Shown here in pieces: positions 1 through 8,279 of a stretch of DNA of 64,000 bases. Position 1 is the first letter of the stretch, and each line of letters opens with the position of its first letter. The notes beneath the pieces were generated by a model. That model saw only the letters and a list, made by a program, of their open reading frames with translations. It made no database searches and was not told where the DNA came from. The stretch comes from an uncultured Prevotella sp. (GTDB taxonomy: Bacteria > Bacteroidota > Bacteroidia > Bacteroidales > Bacteroidaceae). Both the position numbers and the translations under genes were made by a program. The stretch is taken from the NCBI GenBank assembly GCA_945873145.1, contig CAMCBZ010000002.1, positions 1-64,000 of the forward strand. Reading direction: 5' to 3'.

Positions 1-1
1 A

Positions 2-187
2 CAAATGGACGTACTGGAGTCTATCATTGAGTATGTTTGTCAGCAGGGCGATATACCCTCCGATGACATTATGTCGCCGGTCTTTGAAAATACGCCATGG
101 AACGTCTTTGGCGACCATACCTCTTTCCTCTTCAACGATGTCAGTATGCTGCATCAGGTGATTGAGGATGACAAGAAGATGGCGTAA
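2..187 (+). CDS. C-terminal end of an unidentified protein (partial)
   Basis: The open frame enters from the left edge and stops at TAA 185-187, so only the last 61 or so residues are visible. The ATG at 5 is probably an internal Met because the frame is open to the window edge. The end is acidic (several Asp and Glu near the C-terminus) with no recognisable motif, membrane segment or repeat. It is convergent with the PFL gene and the two are separated by a strong hairpin terminator. I do not recognise the family. Confidence 0.5.
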   Translation, partial: QMDVLESIIEYVCQQGDIPSDDIMSPVFENTPWNVFGDHTSFLFNDVSMLHQVIEDDKKMA

Positions 188-246
188 TAAATTAGAAATT
201 AGCAAGACTGCCAGTGCAAAAGAAGAATCAAATGGACAGACAAAAG

Positions 247-279
247 TTATCCCGGGCAACGACTTGTTGCCCGGGATAA
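247..279. terminator. Bidirectional rho-independent terminator
   Basis: A perfect 14-bp inverted repeat (247-260 with 266-279) encloses a 5-nt loop. The stem is GC-rich in its middle with T-rich flanks on both sides. It sits between two convergent genes and fits termination in both directions. Confidence 0.8.
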
Positions 280-309
280 TTGTTCTTGGAGATAGGGTAG
301 GGGCCCCTT

Positions 310-1701
310 TTAGTTCTTAAACGAGTGGACGGGGGCGGGAATGCGGCCGCCACGGTTGACAAGTCGCTCGGAAGAGAAGGTGTTGACCGGCATGATAGGA
401 GCATGGCCAAGCAGTCCGCCCCACGTGATGCTGTCGCCGACACGCTTGCCGATGACCGGGATGACACGTACGGCAGTGGTCTTTTGATTCACCATACCGA
501 TGGCGGCTTCGTCGGCAATGATGCCGGAAATCGTCGTGGCAGGAGTGTCACCGGGGATGGCGATCATGTCGAGTCCTACCGAGCAGACGCAGGTCATGGC
601 TTCGAGTTTCTCGATGTTCAGTGCTCCGGCATTGACCGCGTCGATCATGCCCTGATCCTCGCTGACGGGGATGAAGGCTCCGGAGAGTCCGCCGACATAA
701 GAGCTGGCCATGATACCGCCCTTCTTCACCTGGTCGTTGAGCAATGCCAAAGCTGCGGTAGTACCCGGTGCGCCCGGCTGCTCCACGCCGATGCATTTCA
801 AGATGTCGGCAACAGAGTCTCCGACTGCCGGCGTCGGTGCCAGGCTGAGGTCGATGATGCCAAACTCGGCACCCAAGCGACGGCTGGCCTCCTGCGCTAC
901 ATATTGTCCTACACGCGTGATCTTGAAAGCTGTCTTCTTGATGGTCTGGCAGAGCGTCTCGAAGTTAGCCTCGCGACCGCCATTCTCACGGGCGCGGCGG
1001 TCCATCTGCTCTAATGCATATTTCACTACGCCGGGACCGGAGACGCCGACATTGACAACGGCGTTGCCCTCGCTGACTCCATGGAAAGCGCCGGCCATGA
1101 ACGGGTTGTCGTCGGGAGCATTGCAGAAGACCACGAGCTTGGCCGGACCGATGCACTGGCGGTCTGCACTGGCTTCGGCAGCCTGGCGCACGATCTCGCC
1201 CATGAGTTTCACGGCGTCCATGTTCAGTCCGTTCTTGGTGCTGCCCACGTTAACGCTTGAACAGACAAGATCGGTCGTGGCCAGAGCCTGTGGAATGGAG
1301 CGGATGAGGAGCTCGTCGGCGGGTGTCATGCCCTTGCTGACAAGCGCAGAGAAACCACCGAGAAAGTTGACACCCACAGCAGCGGCTGCGCGGTCCAGGG
1401 TCTGGGCGATCTTCACGAAGTCGCCCGTGGTGTGGCAGCACGAAGCACCGATGAGTGAGATAGGCGTCACGCTGATGCGCTTATGCACAATGGGGATGCC
1501 GATCTCGCGCGAGATCTCCTCACCCGTACGCACCAGGTCGTGGGCTAATGTAGTAATCTTGTTGTATATCTTCTCGCAACATGCGTCCACGCTGTCGTCA
1601 GCACAGTCCAGCAGGCTGATGCCTAAGGTGATGGTGCGCACGTCGAGGTTTTCCTCTTCGACCATTCGGTTGGTCTCAAGAACTTCTGACAGGTCTATCA
1701 T
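310..1701 (-). CDS. PFL family protein (UPF0210/DUF711)
   Basis: A 463-aa protein whose sequence from the N-terminal [12 protein letters not shown] through the Gly/Ala-rich centre matches the PFL (UPF0210, DUF711) family, whose members resemble pyruvate-formate-lyase-like folds but have no firmly assigned reaction. Length is normal for the family. It is the last gene of a leftward operon, 18 nt after the ACT-domain gene. The same ACT/UPF0237-PFL pairing is common in bacteria, suggesting that the small ACT protein senses an amino acid or regulates the larger partner. Cytoplasmic; no signal peptide or membrane segment. Function beyond family is unknown. Confidence 0.85.
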   Translation of the reverse strand: MIDLSEVLETNRMVEEENLDVRTITLGISLLDCADDSVDACCEKIYNKITTLAHDLVRTGEEISREIGIPIVHKRISVTPISLIGASCCHTTGDFVKIAQTLDRAAAAVGVNFLGGFSALVSKGMTPADELLIRSIPQALATTDLVCSSVNVGSTKNGLNMDAVKLMGEIVRQAAEASADRQCIGPAKLVVFCNAPDDNPFMAGAFHGVSEGNAVVNVGVSGPGVVKYALEQMDRRARENGGREANFETLCQTIKKTAFKITRVGQYVAQEASRRLGAEFGIIDLSLAPTPAVGDSVADILKCIGVEQPGAPGTTAALALLNDQVKKGGIMASSYVGGLSGAFIPVSEDQGMIDAVNAGALNIEKLEAMTCVCSVGLDMIAIPGDTPATTISGIIADEAAIGMVNQKTTAVRVIPVIGKRVGDSITWGGLLGHAPIMPVNTFSSERLVNRGGRIPAPVHSFKN

Positions 1702-1719
1702 TGTCTTATTCCTCCATGA

Positions 1720-1992
1720 TTAGATGCGGTGCATCTGGTTGAAGATTTCTTCCAATTGTATTTTTGTCTGCACGCCGATGCTCTTGCCGATCTCGGAGAG
1801 TTCGTTGCTCACCTGTTCGAAGGTCTTCTGTGTGTCTGTCACGTCGACGATCATCATCATATTGAAGAATCCGTCTACGATGGTCTGCGTGATATCCAAG
1901 ATGTTCACCTGGTTGTCGGCGAGATAGGTGCACACTTTGGCCATGATGCCGACAGCATCCTTGCCCACTACCGTGATAATAGCTTTTGTCAT
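1720..1992 (-). CDS. ACT domain protein, UPF0237 family
   Basis: A 90-aa protein that is essentially one ACT domain: it opens with a beta strand followed by GKDAVGIMAKV, the glycine-containing turn and helix typical of ligand-binding ACT domains, then a second half ending in a helix. Length matches UPF0237 proteins. It lies between serB and the PFL gene in one leftward operon. ACT domains usually bind amino acids and regulate a partner protein; here the natural partner is the PFL protein immediately downstream. That role is inferred from context. Confidence 0.85.
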   Translation of the reverse strand: MTKAIITVVGKDAVGIMAKVCTYLADNQVNILDITQTIVDGFFNMMMIVDVTDTQKTFEQVSNELSEIGKSIGVQTKIQLEEIFNQMHRI

Positions 1993-2046
1993 GTCTTACA
2001 ATATTTTATAGATTACATTTCTTGTTTTGTGATTGTCATATTGTTG

Positions 2047-3333
2047 TTAGCCCTTTGTCTCCATGGGCTTTGGCTCTTCGATGTAGCTGTCTTTGAAGCC
2101 GAGGAAGTAAAGCACACCGTCTAGGCCCAGGCTGTTGATGCTCTGCCGTGCGCCAGCCTGCACACGCGGCTTGGCGTGGAAGGCAATACCCAGTCCGGCT
2201 TCGGTGATCATCGGCAGGTCGTTGGCACCGTCGCCCACAGCGATCGTCTGCGCGAGGTTGACTTTCTCCACCTGCGCGATAAGCTTCAGCAGTTCGGCTT
2301 TGCGCTTGCCGTCGACAATATCACCGACATAATGACCGGTGAGCTTGCCGTCTTCGCCTATCTCCAACTCGTTGGCATAGACATAGTCGATACCGAATTT
2401 GCGCTGGAGATATTCACCGAAATAGGTGAAACCACCACTGAGGATCGCAATCTTGTAGCCACAGCGTTTGAGCACCGTCATCAGTCGGGGCACACCTTCG
2501 GTGATCGGCAGATGCTCGGCAATGTCCTGCATCACACTCACGTCGAGGCCCTTGAGCAGTGCCACGCGTTCGGTGAAGCTCTCCTTGAAGTCGATTTCGC
2601 CACGCATGGCGCGCTCGGTGATCGCTCTGACCTTGTCACCGACACCGGCACGCTCGGCCAGCTCGTCGATACATTCGGTTTGGATGAGTGTGGAGTCCAT
2701 ATCAAAACAGATGAGACGGCGCATGCGGCGGTACATGTCGTCGCGCTGAAACGAGAAGTCGATGCCCATGCCTTGCGAGAGCTGCATCAGTTCAGCCTGC
2801 ATGCGCTGGCGGTCTTCGGGAGTGCCACGGAGTGAGAACTCGATACAAGCCCGCACGTTACGCTCGGGGTGCATGATGCTCGGACGCCCCGTGAGGCGGA
2901 TGATGGAGTCGATGTTTAGCCCTTGCGCTGCCACGATTTTGGCAGCGCCGGCGATGTCGCGCGCGGAGAGTGAACGGCCGATGACGGTAAGGATATAGCG
3001 GTTCTTGCCCTGACGGTTGACCCAATCCTCATACTCTTCGTCGGTGATGGGCGAGAAACCGATGTTCACACCGAGCTCGTTGGCCTTGAAGAGCAACTCT
3101 TTCATCACCTGACCTGACGAGCGGTCGTCGATGCGGATGAGAATGCCCAAGGAGAGCGTGGCGTGGATGTCTGCCTGGCCAATGTCGAGCACCGTGGCAT
3201 CGTAGTTGGCAAGGATGTTCGTGATCTGGGCCGTCAGTCCGGGGCGGTCCTGACCTGTGACACTGATGAGTATTTGTTCCTCCTTGTTGGAATTATAGTC
3301 GTTGTTGCGAATGTCGTTCTCTGTGTTATCCAT
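2047..3333 (-). CDS. serB: Phosphoserine phosphatase with N-terminal ACT domains
   Basis: SerB hydrolyses O-phosphoserine to serine, the last step of serine synthesis. The 428-aa protein has two ACT-like regions in roughly the first 180 residues and a HAD phosphatase domain after that. The nucleophile motif FDMDSTL lies near residue 209, and the late HAD motif GDGANDLPM supplies Mg2+ ligands. The long ACT-containing form is usual in Bacteroidales. It starts 3 nt after the tetR stop and is followed by the ACT and PFL genes, so the four probably share one transcript. Serine-linked feedback through the ACT domains is plausible from family knowledge. Confidence 0.93.
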   Translation of the reverse strand: MDNTENDIRNNDYNSNKEEQILISVTGQDRPGLTAQITNILANYDATVLDIGQADIHATLSLGILIRIDDRSSGQVMKELLFKANELGVNIGFSPITDEEYEDWVNRQGKNRYILTVIGRSLSARDIAGAAKIVAAQGLNIDSIIRLTGRPSIMHPERNVRACIEFSLRGTPEDRQRMQAELMQLSQGMGIDFSFQRDDMYRRMRRLICFDMDSTLIQTECIDELAERAGVGDKVRAITERAMRGEIDFKESFTERVALLKGLDVSVMQDIAEHLPITEGVPRLMTVLKRCGYKIAILSGGFTYFGEYLQRKFGIDYVYANELEIGEDGKLTGHYVGDIVDGKRKAELLKLIAQVEKVNLAQTIAVGDGANDLPMITEAGLGIAFHAKPRVQAGARQSINSLGLDGVLYFLGFKDSYIEEPKPMETKG

Positions 3334-3336
3334 GCT

Positions 3337-3939
3337 CTATTTCATCAAACTGTTATGCTTGTTGCCCAGCGCACCGTAGACGACTTTCTCCACGAGCGGC
3401 TTGCTTGTCTCTTCGGTGAGCCCATGGCCGAGCCGTCCGTAGATAAAAGGCACTTCCAATCCCTTGATACAATAATGAGTGATGTCGGCAACAAGGTCCA
3501 CGTTGTCAATGTCGAACTCTCCGTCGGCCTTTCCGTCGGCATATACTTTTCGGAAAAGTTCAATCTCGTCCTCGTCGAAATTCTTGCGCACCTTCTCCAC
3601 CGTCCAGATGTTGCGGAAGAACTCGGCGCGCAGGTTGCCGTTGCGCACCACCGTTTCCTTGATCATGCTCAGGTGGGTGTAGATGAGCTCCACGATCTTG
3701 TCTTGCGGCCGGATCTTTTTCGCGGCCACCTCGTCGAGCTTGTCGCTCAGCCGTTCGAGCTCCGACTCGATGACAGCGTAGTAAACATCCTCCTTACGGT
3801 TGAAATAGGTATAAAGCGTGCGGCGGCCTTTGCCCGAGGCCACGGCAATGTCATTCATCGTCGTGCCGGCAAGTCCGTTCTTGGCGAAGAGCTGTCTCGC
3901 CACATCCACTAATTTCTGCCTTGTCTTTGAGATTGACAT
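3337..3939 (-). CDS. TetR/AcrR family transcriptional regulator
   Basis: A 200-aa regulator with a TetR helix-turn-helix within the first 50 residues (ARQLFAKNGLAGTTMNDIA followed by KGRRTLYTYFNRKEDVY) and an all-helical ligand/dimer domain. I place the start at the ATG at 3939 because it begins the conserved domain about 10 residues before the HTH; an upstream ATG at 4116 would add 59 residues without TetR similarity. It is the first gene before serB with a 3-nt gap, so it may report on or control this operon, and it is divergent from kup. Its ligand cannot be read from the sequence. Confidence 0.85.
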   Translation of the reverse strand: MSISKTRQKLVDVARQLFAKNGLAGTTMNDIAVASGKGRRTLYTYFNRKEDVYYAVIESELERLSDKLDEVAAKKIRPQDKIVELIYTHLSMIKETVVRNGNLRAEFFRNIWTVEKVRKNFDEDEIELFRKVYADGKADGEFDIDNVDLVADITHYCIKGLEVPFIYGRLGHGLTEETSKPLVEKVVYGALGNKHNSLMK

Positions 3940-4306
3940 GTTGTATCTGCTATTTCGTGCACACGTGTTGCACATTTGTAATCTATGTGCAAAAATAACT
4001 GATTTTTCTGAGATGACAAAATCATAAGAGCGATTTATTATTCTTTGCCTCATTTTCTTATCATTTTGTTTTTCCATGGCCGTTCTTCCGACAGAGTTGC
4101 GGCAATAATCTATCATACAAATAGCAAGACTGCTCTGTATTCTATTTAATAACGTGTATTTCTCTCTAATAATTAATGTGTGTAGCTCTTTAATGTCTCG
4201 ATCATGTCTCCAATCGTAAAAATAACCTAAATATGAAGAAAGGAAAGAAGATTATCCATTGCTTTTTCGTAATATTGCAGTCGCATTGTATATAGAATAT
4301 TAAAGA
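3940..4306. other. Divergent intergenic region between tetR and kup
   Basis: This AT-rich stretch of 367 bp separates two divergent genes. It should hold both promoters and any TetR operator. I see no convincing long palindrome or a clear consensus promoter in it. Confidence 0.4.
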
Positions 4307-6289
4307 ATGGCTTCGAAAACTACTCCTTCGGGAAGTCTCTCCCATCGCCTAAGCGCGATGGGACTGTTGGTAACATTAGGTATTGTGTACGGTGATATCG
4401 GTACGTCACCGCTCTACGTCATGAAGGCAATTACCGGTGCCACGCCCTTGGTGACAGCCGACTATATCCTCGGTGCTGTTTCTTGCATCATCTGGACACT
4501 CACCTTCCAGACAACATTGAAATATGTCGTGCTCGCCCTTCGTGCAGATAATAGAGGGGAAGGTGGCATTTTAGCGCTCTATGCCTTGGTAAGGAGACGG
4601 GGCAGGATGTGGCTTTACCTACTTGCCATCATCGGAGCCAGCACACTGGTTGCAGATGGCATCATCACGCCATCTATCACGGTACTGTCTGCCATTGAGG
4701 GGCTGCGCGCTTATGAGCCATCCACTCCTGTCATCCCAATTGCCATCGCCATCCTGACTGTACTGTTCTTTATCCAACAATTTGGTACCCATGCGATCGG
4801 CAAACTCTTTGGTCCCTTGATGTTCGTGTGGTTCACGATGATCGGCATTTTAGGACTGGCGCATATTGGCAACTATCTACCAATTCTCAAGGCTTTTAAT
4901 CCTTGGTATGCCATCCATCTCTTGGTCACGAGCCCGGAATGGTTCTTGATCTTAGGAGCTGTCTTCCTATGCACGACAGGTGCTGAGGCTCTCTATTCCG
5001 ACTTAGGACATTGTGGCAAGCAAAATATCCGGGTCAGCTGGATCTTCGTCAAGACTATGCTCATCTGCAACTATTTAGGACAAGGAGCATGGGTCATCAA
5101 GCATGCCGGAGACTTGCATCCAGGTATCAATCCCTTCTATGCCATCATGCCCCAAGCATTCCTCCCCATAGGTATAACAATGGCCACGATAGCTGCCATC
5201 GTGGCGAGCCAGGCTCTGATCAGTGGATCGTTTACAATCTTCAGCGAGGCCATGAACTTGCATTTCTGGCCACGGCAGAGAATCAAATATCCCACAGATG
5301 TTAAAGGACAATTGTATATCCCTTTCATCAATGTCAGTCTTTATATACTATGTATCATTGTCATTCTGTTCTTCCAAACTTCAAGCAATATGGAGGCGGC
5401 TTACGGACTTGCTATCACGGTGACGATGCTGATGACCACATTGCTGTTAGGATGTTATCTCCACTATAACAGACTGAACCTATGGATATTGGTCCCGGTG
5501 ATCGGCTTCTTCGTACTTTTAGAGGGAATCTTTTTCATTGCCAACCTGGCGAAGTTCCTACATGGTGGTTGGGTGACGATGCTCCTTGCCGGCATCATTT
5601 GCATGGTAATGTATGTATGGTACAATGCGGACAAGATTAGGAACTCGTATGTAGAACGGCGTGATATTAGAAACTACTTTGACATTATTTCTGACATCAA
5701 GGCAGATGAATCGATCGGCAAGTTTGCTACGAATGTCGTATACATGAGCAAGCTCTCAGGTAAATATGACGTGGAGCAGAAAGTATTGTATTCTATCATC
5801 CACAAGCATCCTATGCGCGCTGACCATTACTGGTTGGTTCACACCGACTATGAGGATGCACCGAACGAGCGGAGCTATGATTTTTATGAGCTAATCCCAG
5901 GGACGCTATATCGACTGAACCTGCACTTGGGTTTCCGAGTTCAACCTTTTGTCAATCTCTACTTGCGGCAAGTAATTGAAGACCAAGTGGCAGCAGGGCA
6001 TTTTAGTCTGCAAAGTGGCTATGCGTCCTTGCGCAAGCATCACGTGACCGGTAACTTTATCTTTGTATTTATCAAACGTGTCTATGCAGAGTTTAATGTA
6101 TTCACGCCAAAAGCTCGTTTTATCATGACCATTTACAACATTGTACACCACCTGAAGCAAAGTGCGCCCAAAGCACTTGGACTCAGTACCAGTAATGTCT
6201 TTGTTGAGCAAGTTCCCCTTGTAGTCAGGCAGAGGAAGTTGGAAAGGGTCAAGGAAAGGCAGATCACTGATCATACCGATCAGGAGTAA
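4307..6289 (+). CDS. kup: KUP-type potassium uptake transporter
   Basis: Kup imports K+ with protons across the inner membrane. The 660-aa protein begins with the family signature GIVYGDIGTSPLY near residue 25-37, followed by about twelve hydrophobic membrane segments over the first 430 residues, then a cytoplasmic C-terminal domain rich in charged residues. Length matches the family. It is a single-gene unit, divergent from tetR and followed by a strong hairpin at 6341-6379. Nothing is missing in the conserved membrane part. Confidence 0.95.
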   Translation: MASKTTPSGSLSHRLSAMGLLVTLGIVYGDIGTSPLYVMKAITGATPLVTADYILGAVSCIIWTLTFQTTLKYVVLALRADNRGEGGILALYALVRRRGRMWLYLLAIIGASTLVADGIITPSITVLSAIEGLRAYEPSTPVIPIAIAILTVLFFIQQFGTHAIGKLFGPLMFVWFTMIGILGLAHIGNYLPILKAFNPWYAIHLLVTSPEWFLILGAVFLCTTGAEALYSDLGHCGKQNIRVSWIFVKTMLICNYLGQGAWVIKHAGDLHPGINPFYAIMPQAFLPIGITMATIAAIVASQALISGSFTIFSEAMNLHFWPRQRIKYPTDVKGQLYIPFINVSLYILCIIVILFFQTSSNMEAAYGLAITVTMLMTTLLLGCYLHYNRLNLWILVPVIGFFVLLEGIFFIANLAKFLHGGWVTMLLAGIICMVMYVWYNADKIRNSYVERRDIRNYFDIISDIKADESIGKFATNVVYMSKLSGKYDVEQKVLYSIIHKHPMRADHYWLVHTDYEDAPNERSYDFYELIPGTLYRLNLHLGFRVQPFVNLYLRQVIEDQVAAGHFSLQSGYASLRKHHVTGNFIFVFIKRVYAEFNVFTPKARFIMTIYNIVHHLKQSAPKALGLSTSNVFVEQVPLVVRQRKLERVKERQITDHTDQE

Positions 6290-6340
6290 GGAGCGACCGT
6301 CATCTCCAACAGAAGTAAAGATAGTAATAGTATGAGAGAC

Positions 6341-6379
6341 CTCAAAGCCCCTGACGCAGTATGTATCAGGGGCTTTGAG
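6341..6379. terminator. Terminator-like hairpin after kup
   Basis: A perfect 14-bp inverted repeat (6341-6354 with 6366-6379) around an 11-nt loop. There is no good T-run on either side, but its position about 50 bp after the kup stop suits transcript termination or 3'-end protection. Confidence 0.6.
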
Positions 6380-6601
6380 ATTCACATGGGGATAATAGAT
6401 GCATTCCTTTTCATACCAGCTTTCCGAGGTCTTTGAACTATAATCGTCCGTGCCATCTGATAATCTTGCCGACTTGGCACCAGCAGCACCACTGTATTCA
6501 GGGGCGCTGTTCGTACCAAAGGACACATCACCATCAAGACAACTATCATAAAGGCAGATCCTGACGACAACAGCCTTTGGGGATGTATAAGATCTTTTCA
6601 T
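6380..6601 (-). pseudogene. Small Prevotella-type protein, degraded 3' end
   Basis: From the ATG at 6601 the frame reads MKRSYTSPKAVVV and continues with a Ser/Gly/Asp-rich stretch. This resembles the many short Bacteroidales proteins that start with M-K-K/R-x-Y-x-x-P and end after 60-90 residues. Here the frame has no stop in the expected place and runs on through the kup terminator and antisense to kup until 5906, which suggests a lost stop. An upstream ATG at 6625 overlaps the TAA of the fragment before it. Assignment is tentative. Confidence 0.3.
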
Positions 6602-6624
6602 TGTCCTAACATTTTTGAAGCTCA

Positions 6625-6735
6625 TTATTTCATAATCACTTTATGACCGTTATGAATATAAATGCCATGAGATGGACTTTCCTCTTTCATGCCTTCAATA
6701 TTATAATAAGGTGTGGAGCATCGCTGATTCCGCCA
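6625..6735 (-). pseudogene. Remnant of a surface protein C-terminal sorting-type tail
   Basis: After an in-frame TGA at 6736-6738 the frame reads YYNIEGMKEESPSHGIYIHN and then GHKVIMK before TAA at 6625-6627. This is the pattern of the C-terminal tail found on many secreted Prevotella proteins (YxxxGxxxxxPxxGIYIxxGxKVxxK). Only the last 30 or so residues remain, with no start codon or body, so it is a gene end left by deletion or rearrangement next to the tRNA hotspot. Confidence 0.5.
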
Positions 6736-6790
6736 TCATACCGTAAATTGTTAATAAGTGGTAATTATCGATAGTTTTTATCGGAAACAT

Positions 6791-6821
6791 TTTGTAGTTT
6801 CAAATAATCCTCGTACCTTTG
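6791..6821 (+). promoter_or_regulatory. Bacteroidetes-type promoter of tRNA-fMet
   Basis: TTTG at 6791-6794, a 19-bp spacer and TAccTTTG at 6814-6821 match the Bacteroidetes primary sigma factor consensus closely. It ends 44 bp before the tRNA. Confidence 0.8.
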
Positions 6822-6864
6822 CAGTCGCAATTGAGAAACATACATATTCTCAGTTAGATAACAT

Positions 6865-6937
6865 CGCGGAGTGGAGCAGTTGGTAGCTCGCCAGGCTCAT
6901 AACCTGGAGGTCGCACGTTCGAGTCCTGCCTCCGCAA
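6865..6937 (+). tRNA. Initiator tRNA-Met (CAT)
   Basis: A 73-nt tRNA with anticodon CAT at 6898-6900 in a CTCATAA loop on a five-pair stem. The first base C6865 faces A6936, so position 1:72 is the C-A mismatch that marks bacterial initiator tRNAs. CCA is not encoded (the next bases are CTA). The T stem (GCACG/CCTGC) carries a C-C mismatch. Its 3' end is the core of the prophage attachment site, and because the repeat regenerates that end the tRNA stays whole. Confidence 0.9.
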
Positions 6938-6940
6938 CTA
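6924..6940 (+). repeat. attL core repeat
   Basis: TCCTGCCTCCGCAACTA covers the 3' part of the T arm and acceptor stem of the tRNA. The identical 17 bp recur at 53020-53036. The flanking bases differ on both sides, so 17 bp is the exact shared core. Confidence 0.9.
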
Positions 6941-6941
6941 T

Positions 6942-6979
6942 AACGTCCGAAGTCGTTGACAATCAACACTTCGGACGTT
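6942..6979 (+). terminator. Hairpin terminator at the prophage left end
   Basis: A perfect 12-bp stem (6942-6953 with 6968-6979), extended by an inner GTTG/CAAC, followed by a T-rich stretch. It lies inside the prophage and would end tRNA transcription before the integrase gene. Confidence 0.75.
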
Positions 6980-7058
6980 TTCCGGTTTTCAATCCGGACA
7001 CTTTTCAGACGACACTTTTCAGTGGCATTGGTTGCGGAGAGCGAACAATGTAAAAAAA

Positions 7059-8222
7059 ATGTCTCATTTAGAAAAAGAGCTCATATCCTCCAAATGTATA
7101 GTTCAGTTCACCTTGCCGCGGCTGCACAAGGGAAAGCAGTGGTATGTAGATTTCTTTGCCTATGACCCGGCACGTGGCAAGATGCGGCGGAAGAAATATA
7201 TGCTCGACCACTATAAGAACGAGCAGGACCGCGAGAACATTGCGGCCATCCTTATCCATAACATTTTTGAGAAGCTGAAGGTCGGATGGAACCCATTCGT
7301 CAACGCAAGGAAGACACGGCAATTTACTGAGTTTTCCACTGTTCTGCAGCGTTATCATGATTACACGGTTGTAGCAGAACAAAAGGGTATATTGAGGGCG
7401 AAGACGGCGGTGGACTACCGCAGTCGGTTGAACCAGATGAAGATTTATCTTCAGGAGGTGGATACGGGTATAAAGTATGTGTATCAGTTCGATAGGAGCT
7501 TCGCTGTTGATTTCCTCGACTACCTTATCCTCGACAAGGATGTGTCGCCAAAAACGAGGAACAACTACCGCACATGGCTTTCTACCTTTGGCACTTGGCT
7601 GAAGGACCGTCTGTACATCGACGATAATCCCATCGACGAGATACACATGCTCAAAGAGGAAGAGAAGTTCCGTGACCCACTCACGGCTGTTGACCTTGTG
7701 CGCCTGAGGGATTATACGATGAAGTACAATCCGCCTTTCTACCTTGCCTGTATGATGGAGTACTACTGTTTCATCCGCCCCGATGAACTGCGCTATGTCC
7801 GCATCGGAGACATCAGCATCAAAGACCAGACAGTCTATGTTCATCCTGAGTTTGCCAAGAACCGCAAGGGGCAGGTGGTTGCGCTCAATGACAATCTGTT
7901 AAAGATTATGATTAAGCAGAAAGTTTTCGATCACCCTTCAAATGAGTTCTTATTCGGACACAAGCTCGTTCCCGGTCCCGAAAAAATTTATGTAAACCAG
8001 TTCCGCATCGAGTGGGCAAAGGTGAGGAAGGCACTGGGCTGGCCGAAGTCGTACCAGTTCTACAGCCTGAAGGATTCCGGCATCCGAGATTTGGCCAATG
8101 CCGAGGGCATCGTCGTGGCACGCGACCAGGCACGCCATTCTGACGTTAGTGTGACGAACAAATATCTGAAAAATTCCAATGTCGCACACGAGGAGACCAA
8201 GCACTTTAAAGGGGAGCTATGA
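7059..8222 (+). CDS. Prophage tyrosine recombinase (integrase)
   Basis: A 387-aa tyrosine recombinase that would carry out site-specific integration and excision between the att repeats. It has an N-terminal arm/SAM-like domain (residues about 90-200) and a catalytic domain with an Arg in FIRPDEL near residue 240, KDSGIRD in the position of the H-x-x-R box, then RHSD and the nucleophilic Tyr in NKYL near 369. I chose ATG 7059; an upstream TTG at 7032 is open but lacks similarity. It is the leftmost prophage gene, oriented away from attL. Its catalytic half closely resembles the broken integrase at 53181-53921. Confidence 0.93.
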   Translation: MSHLEKELISSKCIVQFTLPRLHKGKQWYVDFFAYDPARGKMRRKKYMLDHYKNEQDRENIAAILIHNIFEKLKVGWNPFVNARKTRQFTEFSTVLQRYHDYTVVAEQKGILRAKTAVDYRSRLNQMKIYLQEVDTGIKYVYQFDRSFAVDFLDYLILDKDVSPKTRNNYRTWLSTFGTWLKDRLYIDDNPIDEIHMLKEEEKFRDPLTAVDLVRLRDYTMKYNPPFYLACMMEYYCFIRPDELRYVRIGDISIKDQTVYVHPEFAKNRKGQVVALNDNLLKIMIKQKVFDHPSNEFLFGHKLVPGPEKIYVNQFRIEWAKVRKALGWPKSYQFYSLKDSGIRDLANAEGIVVARDQARHSDVSVTNKYLKNSNVAHEETKHFKGEL

Positions 8223-8241
8223 ATCACTCACCGCTCCCCTT
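8209..8241. terminator. Convergent terminator between integrase and tail genes
   Basis: A 9-bp perfect inverted repeat (8209-8217 with 8233-8241) overlaps the integrase stop codon. It lies where the rightward integrase and the leftward late transcript meet. Confidence 0.6.
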
Positions 8242-8279
8242 GAAAAACAAAATTGAAATATATATATAATGAAAGGAGA

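Noticed and set aside
325..1014. Rightward 229-aa frame
   Set aside because: Antisense to the conserved PFL gene; high GC third-position shadow. The same holds for 2176-2835 and 3163-3912.
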